Positions 5,146 to 5,752 of a DNA stretch of 5,752 nt are shown here, piece after piece. Origin of the DNA: DASPKW01 sp038244055 (GTDB taxonomy: Bacteria > Planctomycetota > Phycisphaerae > Tepidisphaerales > Tepidisphaeraceae); assembly GCA_038244055.1 (NCBI GenBank), contig JBBRTW010000457.1:1-5752 (forward strand), read 5' to 3'. How positions within the stretch are numbered: the first letter of the stretch is position 1; each line of letters begins with the position of its first letter. The position numbers were made by a program, and so were the translations under genes. Below the pieces are notes generated by a model. It was not told the origin of the DNA, ran no database searches, and saw nothing but the letters and a program-made list of their open reading frames with translations.

Positions 5146-5547
5146 CTATTGCCCGAATTCCCTGCCGTCTCGATACACAATGGCGCTCCAAATCTCGTCC
5201 AGCACGACTTCGTCTCCGTCCAACCGTGTGATACCGCAAATCATCGCCGTATCGAAGTAGGCAAAGTCGCCCGATGGGAGCGGTGAAATGTCGGCCGAGA
5301 GTCGCGAGAGAAACGTCGGATCGACAATGCGGATGCTTGCCTCTATCGGCTCAGCCGGCGACTCGTCATCTGCTTCTGACCTGCCTGCGAACATCGATTG
5401 AATCTCTGCGACTGATGCGCAGTCATCAATGATCCGGCAGTCCTGCCCCTGCACCATGAGAATACCCATCACGGCGAGTCCAAATCGGCCGCGATTGAAC
5501 GTTTGTCCCGACGCCAGCACGACGCGCACGGGGAGCGACATCGTCAT
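5146..5547 (-). CDS. Hypothetical protein, first gene of a two-gene operon
   Basis: The product has 133 residues and matches no family I can name. It appears to be a soluble alpha/beta protein. A beta-rich start (LPVRVVLASG, 5-14, then FGLAVMGILMVQG, 22-34) leads to an acidic, probably disordered middle (about 57-70, RSEADDESPAEPIE). A second structured part follows with DFAYFDTAMICGITRLDGDEVVLDEIW (94-120). The repeated pattern of hydrophobic strands and the absence of a signal peptide or catalytic motif suggest a cytoplasmic protein, perhaps a small regulator or binding protein. ATG 5547 has CAGGGTG 5-11 nt upstream; an in-frame ATG at 5541 is an alternative with the same product minus two residues. 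The next gene starts 13 bp downstream. Confidence 0.75.
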   Translation of the reverse strand: MTMSLPVRVVLASGQTFNRGRFGLAVMGILMVQGQDCRIIDDCASVAEIQSMFAGRSEADDESPAEPIEASIRIVDPTFLSRLSADISPLPSGDFAYFDTAMICGITRLDGDEVVLDEIWSAIVYRDGREFGQ

Positions 5548-5582
5548 GGATCACCCTGCTGCTTTATGCAAATCCGTTCACT

Positions 5583-5603
5583 CGCCGGGGCCGCGCCCCA
5601 GCG
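5583..5603 (-). promoter_or_regulatory. GC-rich leader hairpin upstream of 5547 gene
   Basis: On the minus strand CGCTGGGGC and GCCCCGGCG form nine pairs, one G-U, around a GCG loop, 35 to 55 nt before the ATG. There is no following T run, so it is not a standard terminator. A leader structure affecting mRNA stability or translation is one possibility. Confidence 0.35.
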
Positions 5604-5665
5604 ACAATCGAACTGCGAGATTTTATACCCGCGACTTATACATTGCGCTTCATATTATTTGAGTT
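5604..5665 (-). promoter_or_regulatory. AT-rich probable promoter of the 5547-4917 operon
   Basis: This is the most AT-rich part of the right edge. On the minus strand it holds two -10-like hexamers, TATAAG (5640-5635) and TATAAA (5627-5622), neither with a good -35 at 17 nt (CTCAAA and AAGCGC). Transcription from either would give a leader of roughly 70 to 80 nt containing the hairpin at 5583-5603. Confidence 0.25.
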
Positions 5666-5701
5666 GCCTCAGCCCCGGCACTATTGCTTGTTCGTGGCTT
5701 C

Positions 5702-5752
5702 TCAAGCAGCGACAACCTGCGATTGCGAGCGCGACGGCGGGACGGGCTGGCC
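5702..5752 (-). CDS. Possible C-terminus of a gene beyond the right edge
   Basis: On the minus strand one frame is open from the window edge for 16 codons to a TGA at 5704-5702, reading GQPVPPSRSQSQVVAA. This could be the tail of a further minus-strand gene, but a short open frame in GC-rich DNA proves little. Confidence 0.2.
   Translation of the reverse strand, partial: GQPVPPSRSQSQVVAA

Noticed and set aside
5133..5180. TTG start at 5180 for the 71-residue protein
   Set aside because: It would overlap the upstream gene by 35 bp and has no better ribosome site; GTG 5132 has GAGAGG at 8 nt.
4917..5547. Firm toxin-antitoxin call
   Set aside because: Gene sizes and spacing fit, but neither protein shows a known toxin or DNA-binding motif.

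Overview
The window looks like a chromosomal fragment of a planctomycete (phylum Planctomycetota). This rests on its high GC content, a DUF4058 protein, a small zinc-ribbon membrane protein of a type I associate with this phylum, an orphan murD outside any cell-wall cluster, and intergenic heptamer and nonamer simple repeats (CTTCTGC, TTGAGGG and CACGAAGGA types) that I recall as widespread in planctomycete genomes. No rRNA, tRNA, transposase, integrase or CRISPR locus was recognised. The taxonomic call is inference.

Layout. Positions 1-383 (-) hold the N-terminus of a CxxC/CxxC zinc-ribbon membrane protein cut by the left edge. A 68-bp divergent spacer separates it from a DUF4058 gene (452-1222, +), which converges with a class I SAM-dependent methyltransferase gene (1241-2107, -). 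The spacer 2108-2319 is almost wholly simple repeat: two complementary heptamer families flank a run of GCAGAAG heptamers, followed by three nonamers that abut the next stop codon. MurD is at 2320-3636 (-), and upstream of it on the same strand is a DUF3303 gene (3806-4120, -).

The right third (4121-5752) is the least ordinary part. A short gene (4346-4525, -) has a good Shine-Dalgarno sequence and an operator-like palindrome upstream. Its reading frame continues past a TGA for 37 more coding-like codons to 4232. The gene-free stretch 4526-4916 holds that palindrome, a candidate intrinsic terminator, an 8-bp inverted repeat and a 21-bp-period array with seven identical 14-bp cores. Next come two tandem genes of unknown function (5146-5547 and 4917-5132, both -) behind an AT-rich leader with a GC hairpin. 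The right edge may carry the last codons of another minus-strand gene.

Apart from the 5547-to-4917 pair, which looks like a two-gene operon, I see no single pathway linking the genes. MurD makes a peptidoglycan precursor, the methyltransferase substrate is unknown, and the rest are conserved or orphan proteins without assigned roles. The best candidates for something undescribed are the 21-bp array, the period-7 composite element and the TGA-interrupted small gene.
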